This document shows positions 43,087 to 54,731 of a DNA stretch of 64,000 bases, one piece after another. The position numbers and the translations under genes were made by a program. The notes under the pieces are model-generated. The model searched no databases, was not told where the DNA came from, and was given only the letters and a program-made list of their open reading frames with translations. Positions within the stretch are counted from its first letter, which is position 1; each line of letters starts with the position of its first letter. Source of the stretch: Isoetes taiwanensis (Eukaryota > Streptophyta > Lycopodiopsida > Isoetales > Isoetaceae); NCBI GenBank assembly GCA_021234155.1, contig JAJEKV010000158.1:739820-803819 (forward strand). The letters are read 5' to 3'.

Positions 43087-44470
43087 AGACGATAAGCAAG
43101 TTGTCTAAGAACTCTTGAAAGACATCATTGGCCATATGCTGGAATACTGATGGAGCATTGGTAAGTCCAAACGGCATAACTGTGTACTCAAAATGGCCAT
43201 ACCGAGTATGAAAAAGCTATTTTCCACTCATCACCCTCCCGGATCCAGATAAGATTTTAGGCACCCCGAAGATCAATCTTCCTACGCACCTTGGAGTCGC
43301 TCCAACAACTCTGGGATCAGAGGAAGCGGATACCGATTCAGCACTGTGATTTTATTGAGGCCACGATAATCAACGACCAGACGTAGTGAATCATCATTCT
43401 TTTTGATGAAGAAGATAGGTGCTCCAGTAGGGAATGTCGAATGAAGCTAGTGGCTAGATTTCCTTCAATATAATCCCGCAAAACCTTCAACTCACTAGGC
43501 GATAGACCATACATCGGACCATATGGCAGCATTATTCTGGGCTGGAAATCAATAGGACAATTATATGGATGATGCTCTGGGAGCTTTCTGGCCTTGAATT
43601 TCTCAAAAACATCAGAGAAGTCACCATATTTATCTGGGAGCATTGGAGTAGACTTCACTAGTATCGAGCTAGCCGACGGGTGAACCTGGATTGCAAATAC
43701 TGAACTTGGATCTTGCCTTCCAGATTTAATGAACTCGCGAAGAGAAATCTTCAAGATACGAAATTGAGGACATGAAGAAGCCTCTATAGAAGTAGGAGTA
43801 GGAATATGAGCAGAGCGTAAGCATACGAAAGGAACTGGAGCTTGGGGACTAGAGCAAGAACTGGAGCATGCCTAAGGTGAACTGAACTGGAGCAAGAGCA
43901 GAGCAAGAGCAGAAACCGAGCTGGGAGCTGGGCTAGGAGCCAAAGACATCATCGAGAATATTGTCAAAATCTGGGGCATGAACTGGAGCAGATGCAAGAG
44001 TCGAATCAGAACATGGAGCAGAAACAGGAACAACAAGCACGAAATCAGGGGCCCACGATATTGCACGGATCGAAGTCGATGTTGGTGTAAAGACGAACCT
44101 GGCAGATGAATCGGAACTAGAGCTAGAACCAAAGAAATCAAACGCATCTAGTACCAATCAATCAGGTTATGTAGCTCGGTGCGGGGCAGCCCTAAGAATA
44201 TTACGCATGGGCTAGCAATGAGATTGAAGGAAATACTACAAGAAATTTCCTAACAAAACAAGAGCGAAGATATTCCGCAGACTACACCCGAGGAGATCTC
44301 CCGTTCATCAATCACTTCGACAGAAACGGGATGCTCAATCTTGCTTCTAGGGATGGCATGCTTATTGGCGAATGCACTATCCATAAAGCAAGCATTTGCA
44401 CCACAATCGGGTTCTCGCATGTTACGGTGTCTCATTTTTAGTGTCCTTTTGTCCACCCAAATTAGCACTA
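43087..44470 (-). pseudogene. Gypsy chromovirus protease and N-terminal reverse transcriptase
   Basis: Minus strand, from high to low coordinates: protease ('EPDCGANACFMDSAFANKHAIP', about 44,410, with D-C-G for D-S-G; 'VSVEVIDEREISSG'), an Ala/Pro/Ser-rich linker (44,150-43,800), then 'LPDKYGDFSDVFEKFKARKLPEHHPYNCPIDFQP', '[25 protein letters not shown]' and the palm up to '[15 protein letters not shown]' at about 43,090. It stops exactly where the D-D of the active site should come. The array units to the left carry the next segment on the same strand. Several frameshifts. Confidence 0.8.
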
Positions 44471-44482
44471 TTTTTTAGTATT

Positions 44483-45095
44483 ATGGGAAGAGGGAAATTC
44501 AAAATTAACGAGAATATCGGGGGGTGGTTGATTCCCCCTTTCTCGAGGGAGAGAGATCTTGTTTCTTTCTTTCCATCCATTTTTTGTTCAGGCTTCTTGT
44601 GATCCAATGACTAATGACAAAGACAGGAGGCGGAAATGGCGTTTGCAGAAGCAACGGCAAAGAACAAGCAAGATGAGGCAACAATTGTCAAATGAAAATT
44701 TAGATTGGAGTATTGAGCACTCAAAAAAGCAATTGCAACATGTAGCCTCCATAATCACAAAAACGTTTTTGGATTTGACAGGTTCGATGTCTACAGACCA
44801 TAAGAAAGAAGTATGGCATCTAGTGGAGAACAGCAAAGTTATGCAGGTTGCAGTGTCTGATAAGGGAAAGATTGTTCACAGTGAAATTGTCGGTAGCATC
44901 CAAGAAACCATACAGCATGTGAAAGGAGTGGAGTCCAATGACAAATTAGCAGCAAAAAGAGCAGCATTAGTCATGACACTTGGGAAGGTCAGGCATGGCA
45001 GCAAAAGATTAGCTGCCAAGGCTTTAGGAATTCATCCAAGGAACTGTTCCAGAGCTAAGAAGCACCATGTTGCAATTAGTAATTAAAACGCATTG
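44483..45095 (+). pseudogene. Transposase-like Cys-rich gene, 5' part (before LINE insertion)
   Basis: The ATG at 44,483 opens 'MGRGKFKINENIGGW'. MGRGKFK is how I recall many members of an unnamed, multi-copy plant and animal family of large Cys-rich transposase-like proteins beginning. After a frame change the main 5' frame (about 44,586-45,083) is basic and helical: 'DRRRKWRLQKQRQRTSKMRQQ', 'AAKRAALVMTLGKVRHGSKRLAAKALGIHPRNCSRAKKHHVAISN'. A TAA at 45,084-45,086 (one step from CAA) precedes the insertion point; 'NAL' follows, then the LINE. Across the insertion the same frame continues at 61,672 as 'LWALGGRKKRKDSLSQEV'. Role unknown; the helical basic part could bind DNA. Confidence 0.55.
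45079..45095. repeat. LINE target-site duplication, left
   Basis: GTAATTAAAACGCATTG, identical to 61,658-61,674 at the other end of the LINE, directly after its poly(A). Confidence 0.95.
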
Positions 45096-45857
45096 AGTCC
45101 AAGAGAGATCGAAAATGAACGTTGAGCGCCTTCAGGAGGGCGCCTCGCTTCTTGGTGTTCTCCCATACCCCGATGGATGAGGCTTTGTATGAAGCTGTTC
45201 TCCAGGGGCTGGGGATCATCAACATCCTGGAGGAAAACCAAGAATCTTTAGGAATTATAGAGAATTTAATTAGATGGGTAATCGAGTCTAGATCCAGGTT
45301 TGGTTTTTGTAGATTCGGGTTCAATACCTTCTTCTTGTGCATCGTATGCTTTGACAGACCTGGATCTTTGAGAGTGGCTGCTCACAATTCCAGGCCCTAT
45401 ATTGGTCTCGGTAACAGTTTCGAACGCAACTTATTCACGATGAGTGCACCCTTGGAATTTGGAGTTGAACCAATCTATTATTGGGCAGCCTTCTTTGATT
45501 TGCACCCCTCCCAGCACCTGAGGGGCTTAGATGTAGTGGTGTGGAGGTTCCTGGTAGCAAATTAGTATAGAAGTCCTTGGGTCGGGTGGGGTCTTTCTTT
45601 TCAAGAGTCAGGGTCAGGTAGGGTCTTTTAGATTTTGTTCCTCTGGGATTCCCGAGGATACGGGGTGTCAGATCCTCGGTCATTCTCTGGATGTTCTTCT
45701 TGGGCGGGGGGAATTTCTATCATTGGCAGTTATTTCTTGAGGCGTAAGGAAATTTGAAGAGGCAGCTTTCAGAACTGGGTAACGGCAGCGCTTTAGGTCC
45801 CTTGCAATCTTGAGACGCGGTTAAGCTTGCTACCCTTCCGTTTGGTCTGCTCTCAAC
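45096..45857 (+). other. LINE 5' leader
   Basis: Begins right after the target duplication ('agtccaagagagatcg'). A frame at 45,122-45,565 is open but has no recognisable domain and no counterpart in L1 proteins that I know; probably leader sequence with an internal promoter. Confidence 0.45.
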
Positions 45858-47757
45858 ATGAGAACTAAGGCAAGCACATCCAAAAATCAGTCCAGTAAAG
45901 AAGATGATGAATGGAACCAAATCTTCTGGATGGATAGCAGACAAGATAAAGGATGGAGTGTTTTGAAGGAATTATACATGGGCTTAGAGATTATCCGGGA
46001 CCAGCAGAAAGCAGCTGCATTTTGCATGGGGGTTCATGAGGAGGTCGGGATCTTGGCATGCAAAGAAAAACTAAGTGGCATAGACAAGGACTACATGGAA
46101 GGCAGAGCGAATGACAGAGACTGGGTCTGGAATACCTTTGGCTATGTTCAGGAAATGGACAATACTCTGTATAAACTCATAACCGCGGAAAAGTGGTCAC
46201 ACCAAACGGGATTGCTGCAGTTTGAAAAATAGCATCTTCAGATCCTTCATGGACGAAATGCTGGCTAAAGTGAAAAATCTGATAATCAAATGGGACGTAT
46301 TGAAAGATAGCTCCAACGCTAGTATCAGGTTAATCAAGAGATGGGAAGAGGCAGACGATAATGTGATCGAGAGGCACAGGAAAACCTTTAGACAAGGGCT
46401 TGCCTTGAATCAGCCCCTCGAGGGAGTTTCAACTTCTCTGGAGGTCTACCAGCTTAGAAGGAAAAAGATGGCCAAAGCATGCAAGATTAAGGATTCCAAT
46501 GGTTTCTTTAACCCGGTGGAAGTGAGCTCGTGCGACTGCGAAAACTGTGAGGAGGTAAAACTGGCAGCTTTGAACATCACCAAAACGAAGGTGGGGGAAA
46601 ACAAGATCACGAATACCATACCAGTGGTGGGCAAGAACGACAAGGTTAAAGGTCTGGATTCTCCCCTCTCCTATAAAAATATTTTAATGAAAGATGTGCC
46701 CTCTGTTCCTACTAACACTTGTCAGACACGATTCTGGAAAGGTGGGGTACCAGACAACTCTGCAGCTGACATCTTTTCTAAGAAGGCTATTTTAGTCCAT
46801 TTCCCACGGAAATGCCCCTCTCAGGAGGAGGTCAAGACTTGGATCACTAAATCTCAACATATTCTTATCCTATCGATTTTCAAGCTTGACAATAAAACCT
46901 TCCAGATTGTTTGCAGAGATGAAATTTGTGTTGGCTATATTCTCAGAAGGAAGTTAGACATGATAGCCAATGCTCCCTTCTATCTAATGAGATGGAATTC
47001 CGATTTCATTCCGGGTATGGATAAGGATATCAGGGCGACCACCTGGATATCCTTCTCCAATTTGCCCCCTGTTTTCTGGACCAAATCTCATCTGCTGGCT
47101 CTGTCTGAACCCTTGGGGGATGTGATTGAAATTAATATTCCTCAAACCAATTACCCGTCAGTCTGTGTTTCCAAAAGAATTAGTTCTGACTGGAGCAAGA
47201 GGATAAAAACAAGAGTTAGGGAGAATGAGTTTTTGGATATCATGATATCTTATTCTAAATGGCCGGTCCAGACTACTACAGCTAAGGAGAACAATCCTCA
47301 AAAGAATACTAAGCAGATCTGGGTCCCTAAAACTACAATCAGGGAGGACAGGCAGGAAGTTCAGGAATTTGAGCCTAAGATTAGTGATCAGGACCATAAT
47401 ATGGAACAATTTACTCTGTCCAGAATTAAGGACCATGGATACAATCAAGAGCCTCCTAAAATCGAGCTCAACAATAATATGGTCTTTATGTTTAAAAATG
47501 CTAATTTGTCGGTGAAGATTGATACAGGGAACCTGGTGTTCACCCTAAAAGAAGACCCTAATCCTGCGTGCAATAAGGAAGAGGAAGAGATTCAGCACAC
47601 TCTTGAAGAGGTCATGGATTTAGAGGACAATTGCTGGAAGTTGGTTGACAAAAGAAGGGGCAGGGGTAAGAAAAAGTTTTATATGGGCCCCAGCCGTGCA
47701 AGCCCCAGGAAACAATCTATTCTTGCCCGTGAGGCTGTAGGTAGGTACAAATTCTAA
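45858..47757 (+). CDS. LINE ORF1 (RNA-binding, DUF4283-like)
   Basis: ATG at 45,858. The first frame ends at 46,232 ('LLQFEK'), and a second from 46,222 runs to 47,757. The overlap lies in the A-run 'tttgaaaaatagc', so a single lost or gained base there would make one protein of about 630 residues. The central region 'AILVHFPRKCPSQEEVKTWITKSQHILILSIFKLDNKTFQIVCRDE...RATTWISFSNLPPVFWTKSHLLALSEPLGDVIEI' has the RRM-like pattern of plant L1 ORF1 (DUF4283). The C-terminus is basic ('KRRGRGKKKFYMGPSRASPRK'). A Cys pair 'CDCENC' lies near residue 100 of the second frame. ORF1 proteins coat the LINE RNA. Largely intact. Confidence 0.75.
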
Positions 47758-47759
47758 TG

Positions 47760-48639
47760 GATAGAGACCTAAGTTGTATCACCTGGAATCTCCAGGGGTT
47801 GAAAAAGGGAAAGGCTTAAGGTATGTCTTCATTCCCTCAAACCAGATGTTCTGTTTATACAGGAGCACAAGATTCATGACCTTAACCATAGTGATATAAT
47901 CAGTAGGACTCTTCCTCCTAATTTCAGTTTATGGTCAATTCCAGCCAATGACTCCTCAGCTGGGATTGCTATTGCTTGGAATAATCACTTGAATCTATCC
48001 AATACTTATATGGTGAATGGGAGAAATGGCAGATGGCAGATTCTTTTATGTACTTTATTTAAAATTAGAATAGCTTTAGTTAACATTTATGCATATAATG
48101 ATCCAGGGGAGAGAGTGGAAATTTGGAACAGGGTCAAGAATAGCTTAGATAATTTAGAGTTTGATGAATGTATTTTAGGCGGTGATATTAATATGGTTAC
48201 TAACAGTTTTATGAAAAATAAGAATTACAGACCCTTAGGTAAGAAGGAAAAAGAGGCGTGGTCTAATCTGATTGAGGGGAACAATCTTACTCTTGCTAGA
48301 ACCAAGGCAAACTCCTACAGCTGGACGGATAAAAGGGTGGATCCCACTCTATGTTTACATGATAGATTTTATCTTTCTGAGAACTTATGGAATCACAGTA
48401 ATAGAGTGAACAACCTAGAGGGGTATACCCTGTCTGACCACTTTCCCCAGCAGCTCAGGATCATGGCTAAGGACTCTATCAAAAGAAGGAAGACTTATTT
48501 TAAGCTCAACACTAGCCTTTTGGATCATGAGGAGTTCAGTACAAGATTTCAACAGATTTTGGCTAAATATCCCAGACCCTTGGGAGGTACTGGCTGGATG
48601 TACTGGTGGGTCAAGGTGGCTAAGGCTACCAAAAATTAG
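47760..48639 (+). pseudogene. LINE ORF2 apurinic-type endonuclease
   Basis: ORF2 opens at about 47,758 ('MDRDLSCITWNLQGLKKGK', with the catalytic Asn in WNLQG), stops at TAA about 47,818, and continues in another frame ('LKPDVLFIQEHKIHDL', Glu). From 47,989 it is open: 'LVNIYAYND', 'CILGGDINMV' (Asp/Asn pair), 'SYSWTDKR' and 'YTLSDHFP' (Asp-His). All catalytic positions of the EEP fold are visible. It would nick target DNA to prime reverse transcription. TAG at 48,637-48,639 separates it from the next part in the same frame (one step from CAG). Confidence 0.8.
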
Positions 48640-50782
48640 CTTAAGTTCTGGGGTAGGGCAGTGCACCTAGAGAAAACTATTCATCTTCAGAACCTGAGAG
48701 AGAGTCTTATAAATGCCTCGGAAGAAGATAAGGAAGATATTCATGCAGAAATTGAGAAGGAAGAGATTAGAATTGCAGAGGGTTGGAGACTTAAGGCAAA
48801 GGTTAAGGAAATTAAAGAAGATGAAAGGGGTAGCTCCAAGTTCTTCTTTGCCAAAGCCAAGGGCAGGGTGAAAAGAAACCACATTTTCGAAATTAGAGTT
48901 GGAGAGGAGGACATCACTGAGGAGAATCATATTAAAACTGCAGCAAAGGATCATTTCAAAAATATCATGGGAACCAACAAAGATTGTCAGCCCGAGGGTA
49001 TGGACAGGTTCATTAATATGCAAAGGAGGGTTTCCCAGGAGGAGAATTTGAGCATTGAGAAACCTTTCTCCAGTGAAGAGCTCTACTCTTTTGCAAAGGA
49101 AATGGAAAAAGGCAAAAGCCCGGGGCCTGATGGGCTTCCTGTGGAATTTTTTATTAAGGTGTGGCCTATGATTGGGGAAGATATCACATGCCTGGCCAAT
49201 GAATTCAGGGTCTCTAAATGCCTGGATGCAAGAATAAACACCAGTCTTATCACTCTCATTCCTAAAACAGATGTTCCTGCAACCTTTTCGGGCTATAGAC
49301 CTATCTCTTTGTCAAATGTGATCTACAAGCTAATATCAGGTACTATAGCCGAGATCAAGATAATCCCGAAAGGATTATTAGTACTTCCCAAGCAAAGATA
49401 CACGAAGGATAGATTCATTTTGGATAATGTTGTCACTGCTATATTGGGCCTTCATTGGGCCAAAGAGTCTCACCAGGATGTTGCCCTTATCAAATTGGAT
49501 ATAACCAAGGCTTTCGACTCGGTTAGCTGGAATTTTCTTTTTAAATGCTGCTATGCCTTAGGCTTCTCAAATGAGGTAATCCTTCTCTTCAAAGCTATTC
49601 TGTCTAATTCCAGGTCCTCAGTTTTGATTAATGGGGAGTGTGGCCCATTCTTTCCCCTTGAAAGAGGGGTAAAGCAAGGATGCCCCCTAGCCCCTTTTCT
49701 TTTTCTTATTATCATGGAAAGCCTCCATAGTAAGTTGGAGGAAGCCAAGACTACTAACCCGATTCAGGGCTAACCCGCCGTGGTGGGCAATTGGATCGGA
49801 TTTTGAATGGACATTTTGCGCGGGCACGCGCTTCTTGCTGGTTTCGATGGATAATAGATCTCGATTAATACTCAAGCAATCCCGGAGGAGTTTGGGGAGG
49901 TATCAGTCACGCAAGATAAATCCCTATGAAGTCGAAAAATTGTAGCTAAGGATCGTGTAAAAGGGGAGCAAACCACGCTCTCATGGGTTGTAAGTATATT
50001 CTACCTACCAATTCATCTAAAATCTTGGGCATTCCTATGGTTATGAAGGGTAGCCCATCAGATATTTGGAATGATATAGTTGAGAAGTTTCAGAGGAAAG
50101 TGGATAGTCTTAATTCTAAGTATATTTCCAAGCAGGGCAGAGCAATTATTGCCAATTTTGTGATATCCTCATCTCATGTTTACCAGTCCTCTGTTATTTT
50201 AGCACCAAAAAAATTCTCCTCCAAGCTTCAGAGTATTATAGGCAGATTTATCTCCTCTGGCCAAAACAAGAGATGCTGGATCCCTGTGGCCATGAAGGAA
50301 TGCTGTAAAACCAAGATAAATGGGGGGTTAGGTGTGATCAATATAGAGAAGCAGGGTATAGCTCTAGCAGCCAAATATTTTTACAAGGCAGCCTACAACC
50401 AGATTAACCATCCTGTCTCTACTATTATTAGGCATTATCTGGGTAAATGCACCTCTTATGGATGGAGGAATCTCAGAATTAATCTACCCCATTCTATCTA
50501 TTTTCCCTTCTCGGTTCCTAATTCCACCCCTGGCCTGCTTAAGAAGTGGATCAAGGCCTGGGATCAGGTTAAAGGGATGTATACATGGAAAGAAGGGCTG
50601 TCTATGAATCAATCCATATTTTGGAATCCGGCCCTTCTAACTAACAATTCCTCTTTATGCCTTGCCTGCCACTTCCCTGAACAAGCCAGGATCTGGACGT
50701 CCAAAGGTATCTGTACGATCAGAGACATGTTCAATGATCAAGGAATTATTCCCTACAGGGACTCGAGGCTCTCAGGAGAAGA
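48640..50782 (+). pseudogene. LINE ORF2 reverse transcriptase
   Basis: 'EMEKGKSPGPDGLPVEFF' (about 49,100), 'LITLIPKTDVPATFSGYRPISLSNVIYKLIS', 'VALIKLDITKAFDSVSWNFL' (first catalytic Asp) and 'GVKQGCPLAPFLFLIIMESL' are the L1 polymerase motifs. The frame ends at TAA 49,771-49,773. The next 210 bp (49,774-49,982), where the F/Y-A-D-D active-site box belongs, cannot be read as that motif in any frame; it is GC-richer ('gcgcgggcacgcgc') than its surroundings. From 49,983 the thumb and following region are open ('SKILGIPMV', 'KQGRAIIANFVISS', 'GGLGVINIEKQGIALAAKYFYK') to 'RLSGE' at the transposon junction. Confidence 0.85.
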
Positions 50783-50810
50783 CACACTGACCCCGATTTT
50801 TGGTCCACAG
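50783..50810 (+). repeat. Left terminal inverted repeat
   Basis: Pairs with 60,515-60,542; mismatches at positions 7, 14 and 26. Confidence 0.85.
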
Positions 50811-51950
50811 TTGTTTTTTAGTTGTACGGAAGTGTTGTTTTATGCCAAAAACAACACCAAAATGGCCCCAAAAGTCCACGTGGCCCGTTTATCCGGATTT
50901 GCACAAAGAGACAGTGGTTTTTTGGCAAAACTTTTCCACGGTGGCCTTTTGGCAGAAAAATCCACGCATAGAAAAAATTTGACATAGTTTTTGTGATTTT
51001 TTGTCAACGTGTATTTTTTTTCCTTCGCTGTTGTTTTTTAATGTAACCATGCGTTTTTTATCTTCGAAATTCCATGCGTAGGTCTCGATATTACCACACG
51101 TGAAAAGCTAAATTACAACAGTAGTACAATATTAATTTCAATATTAGTACACATGGAAAACTGTAAAAGACAGTTTTTTTTTCCTTTTCAATGTGTGTGT
51201 TGTTTTTTTTCTCTATTTGTAGTTCTTTAAGTTGATATTGTTTTCCCAAAAAAGGATATACAATATTCAAGAAACCCACATGTATTGTTTTAAAATAGTT
51301 GTTGTTTTCAAATATTTTCCATGTTTCTATGTGTTGATATTTTTTCCTCCATATGTAGTTTTAAAGGGTGCTATTGTTTTTAATGCTATTAACTATTGTT
51401 TTTCTAAAATAAGGACATGTAGAAAAACATTATTATGACACATAGAAAAAGAGAGGTGTTGTTTCTAATGTCTTTTGACCAATAAAATTTTAACACGTGG
51501 CATACTTTTAAAATGAAAAAGCACGATTTTAAATAATAAAATGTCAACACGTGGCACACAATTAAAAAAATTAGTCTATACCATAATTTAAAAGTTAATA
51601 TATCATGAATTGTTATTTTGTTTATTTTAAAATAACAAAGCCTTTTGGGAATCGAACCCAAACAAACCCATAAAGCATAATATTGTTCGATTGTAATTGG
51701 AATTCTAAGATTCTAATTGACAAGGTAATGGAGAAGATGCGGCTTATTTTTTGTTGTATTGTTAAGTGAATTATTGGTTTGAGAGAAAAATCCAGAACAT
51801 AAGTCATAACCTTGGCAATGGATTGAAACACTAAAATTATACAAAAAGACTTTTTATTGCAGTGCCTTACTAAAGTTTTAAAATCTTGACAAAAATGGTT
51901 TGCCTATTATTAAAGAAATATCATGCCAGTGATACAAAACTGTTTGATTT
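50811..51950. other. Left subterminal AT-rich arm of the TIR element
   Basis: Rich in short direct motifs: 'ttgttttt', 'cacgtggc' (51,493-51,503 and 51,549-51,556), 'acatggaaaa', 'acatgta'. No coding sequence. Likely binding region for a transposase supplied in trans (inference). Confidence 0.45.
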
Positions 51951-52440
51951 TACCATGCAATAGTACTGCTGCAACATTTTCTACTGCTGCAACATTTTCT
52001 TCATTTTCCTCTACGTATTCTCTGACAAAGAAAGTAAAGAAAGTCTGGTGAGAATATGATTAAATCTCAAATTCCAACAAAAAACAAATGACACAAACCT
52101 CTGATCTTTTCTCAGGCCGCTTCAACTCCTGGGATTTAGGAGCATCATTTTTTAGTTTCTTGCCCATTCCAGATCATACACAGGTTAAAAAATAACTGTT
52201 ACAAAATATATTATGCATGCTTTAGAAGCAAATGCTACATTGAATAAGAAAAGGTGGACCTTTGGATCATTCGTATGCCGAAATAGCTGCTATAGCCAGC
52301 TCTTTGTCTGATATCAGAAAGTGAAAAAAGATCAAACTTCAGCTCCAATAGCAGCGGAAATCCCTTCCAAAACTCCAAGAACAGCTTTTTGGTTCCTTTG
52401 CATGCTAAAAAAAAAGGAAGCAAAAGAGTTAGAATTAAGG
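51950..52440 (-). pseudogene. Exon-like pieces of an unidentified gene inside the TIR element
   Basis: On the minus strand: 'tttttttag' then 'MQRNQKAVLGVLEGISAAIGAEV' (from about 52,405) and 'SDKELAIAAISAYE' in a nearby frame; 'GKKLKNDAPKSQELKRPEKRSE' (52,170 to about 52,105) before a GTTTGT junction; and, after 'ctttgtcag' (about 52,032), 'EYVEENEENVAAVENVAAVLLHGK'. The splice-like borders suggest captured exons of a host gene, kept with introns. Family not recognised; some pieces may be chance. Confidence 0.3.
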
Positions 52441-53560
52441 TTAAATCAGCTTACATCAAAGATAGAAATACCAGAAAAGGGTTGAAACAACTTGGAAGCT
52501 TCAGGCTTCCATTTCGATTTTCTGCAGTGGCTGCGGATCGGCGGCAAGGTTGGAGCTTGGGCTTGTAGTTTTGGATTTTGAAGGGTGGCGCCGGTGACAT
52601 TATGGATTCACATCCGCTTGGATGTCGCGGGTTTCAAATCTGGGTTTCAGATCCGCTTCGGGCCATGGCTACAGATCCGCTTGGAATGCCGGGCCTAGGT
52701 AACATATCGGTCGCTTCAAGGTAGTGGAAGAAACCGCCGCCTTCGCCTATAGCCATAGCCAAGCCTGGTGTCCGGACATGCATTGTGCAAAACCCTCCGG
52801 GTGTCCGGCTGAGCAGTGCAAAACCCATCGCCGATCTAATGAGGAAGAATGAGAGTGGCGGTGGTGGCGATGGCTATTGTCTTGATCCGGCGAAGACGAT
52901 CTTTGTGGAGGGCGCCATAGCCAAGCTTCAGTCCGGCTGAGCCGTGGCAAAAACCCATCGCCATAGCTGAAGCTTGGTGTAGGGAAGAAACCGTTAATGG
53001 GGAAACTAGCCAAAGGTGGGAGGCCCGGCAATTAATTGATAATAGCACAATAATACCAGGATTGCAATCCCGGTAGTCCATCTCGGCCAAAATCGTGCCA
53101 TCCATCCCATTAATGCAACCAATAAGATTACACTACGCGGATCACAATCTGGCTGTCCATCTTGGCCAAAATCTAAGCCATCCATCTCGTCACTATGTAT
53201 ATTGATTTTAACTTTAATTTTTAGCATGTGATCACATGTTCCATTATTTTTCGGGGGGTATGGTTCCTTATGGGTCTTGCTATGTTCAAGCCACATGGCC
53301 ATGGCCAAAATGGCTTGGAAGCGCTGCATGCACACCCCTTGCCTCGGAGCGTTACCATACAACCATCAATTCCAATGGATATGATTATTCAGCTTCTTGT
53401 CATAATCTTATCCATTGCTCTAGATGGATGTTCCATTAGAGACAATGGATTTCGTACTAAAATATACCGGGGGCAAAAGCATAAAAATAACGAGTTCTTG
53501 GTAGAACATTAGTGGTGGCATAATGGTATCAACCCTTCTTCTTTTATATCTCCTCTTTGA
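52441..53560. other. GC-richer stretch with internal repeats inside the TIR element
   Basis: 'gccatagccaagc[ct]t...gtccgg...gcaaaacccatcgcc' occurs twice (about 52,748-52,836 and 52,914-52,966), and 'atc[ct]tggccaaaatc' and 'catccatc' recur at 53,080-53,190. Long open frames on the minus strand follow from this composition; none shows a domain. Confidence 0.4.
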
Positions 53561-53580
53561 AAGTTTGAACTTCACTAATT

Positions 53581-53900
53581 TGATTCCATTTTATATGCAG
53601 TTCAACGTATCCAACACCTCCTCCTCCAACATATGCACCACGTCCACCTCCAACATATTCATCACCTCCTCCAACATATCCGCCACCTCCACTTCCAGCC
53701 ACACCCCCTAGTCATGCCACCCTTGCCACCCAATCCCATTATTCCTCCTAGGCCAAACACTCTACCTCCACCTAAGTATAAAAATTCAAATCTCGGATAC
53801 CCAACAATTCACCTCCACCTAATTATGCAATTCAATCTTAGCATACACCAACAATTCACCTCCACCTAATTATGACAATTCAACCTAGAACATCAAACCA
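53581..53900 (+). pseudogene. Proline-rich (extensin-like) gene fragment
   Basis: Right after an intron-acceptor-like 'ttttatatgcag' (53,589-53,600), the plus strand reads 'STYPTPPPPTYAPRPPPTYSSPPPTYPPPPLPATPP', a PPPTY-type hydroxyproline-rich cell-wall protein pattern, to TAG at about 53,750. A neighbouring frame continues with 'PPLPPNPIIPPRPNTLPPPKYKN', so a frameshift is likely. It looks like the second exon of an extensin/PRP gene captured by the transposon. Confidence 0.5.
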
Positions 53901-54033
53901 TTACCACCACCACCATAGCAAGATATATCGAGCTAATACTAAGGGAGATAAGTGAACCTTATCCAACTATATACTAAGATCAAATGAACCTATGAATACA
54001 AGGTAGTCATTCCAATATTTTCAACTAATCTTA

Positions 54034-54705
54034 AGGAGCCTAGGTGGCATGTTTGAGCCACCTTGGCACGCTTGAGCCTAGGTGGCATGTTGGAGCCACC
54101 ATGGCATGTTGGAGCCTAGGTGGCAACTTGGAGCCTAGGTGGCATGCTAGAGCTCACGAGGCATGTTGGAGCCTAGTTGGCATGTTGGAGCCTACATGGC
54201 ATGTTGAAGCCCATGTGGCATGTTGGAGCCTAGGTGGCATATTTGAGCCACCTTGGCATGCTTGATCCTAGGTGGCACGTTGGAGCCAACTTGGCATGTT
54301 GGAGCTCACGTGGCATGTTGGAGCCACGTTGGCATGTAGGAACCCCCACGTGGCATGTTGGGCCTAGGTGGCATGTTTGACCCATGGAGCATCACGTGGC
54401 ATGTTGAAGCCATATGTGGTGGCATGTTGGAGCCTAGGTGGCATATTTGAGCCACCTTGGCATGCGTTTGAGCCTAGGTGGCACGTTGGAGCCAACTTGG
54501 CATGTTGGAGCTCACGCGGGTGCCTTTGAGCCCGGGTGGCATGTTGGAGCTTAGGTGGCATGCTAGGTGGCATGTTGGGCCCAGGTGGCATGTTGGAGCG
54601 TAGGTGGCATGTTGGAGCCACGTGGCATGTTGGAGCCTAGGTGGCATGTTGGAGCCCACGTGGCATGTTGGAGCCTAGGTGGCACGTTGGAGCCTAGGTG
54701 GCCAG
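54034..54705. repeat. 19-bp minisatellite
   Basis: Roughly 35 tandem copies of GTTGGAGCCTAGGTGGCAT and variants ('cacgtggcat', 'gccaccttggcat'). Because 3 x 19 = 57, it is open in several frames and gives spurious Trp/Leu/Cys-rich proteins. A longer block (about 54,226-54,320) recurs at about 54,434-54,520, a 208-bp higher-order repeat. Confidence 0.9.
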
Positions 54706-54731
54706 ACCCCAGGAGACGGACATCACAAAGG

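Noticed and set aside
52502-53362. Several overlapping open frames, mostly minus strand
   Set aside because: Long frames in a GC-richer repeat stretch; no domain, no consistent frame between the repeat copies.
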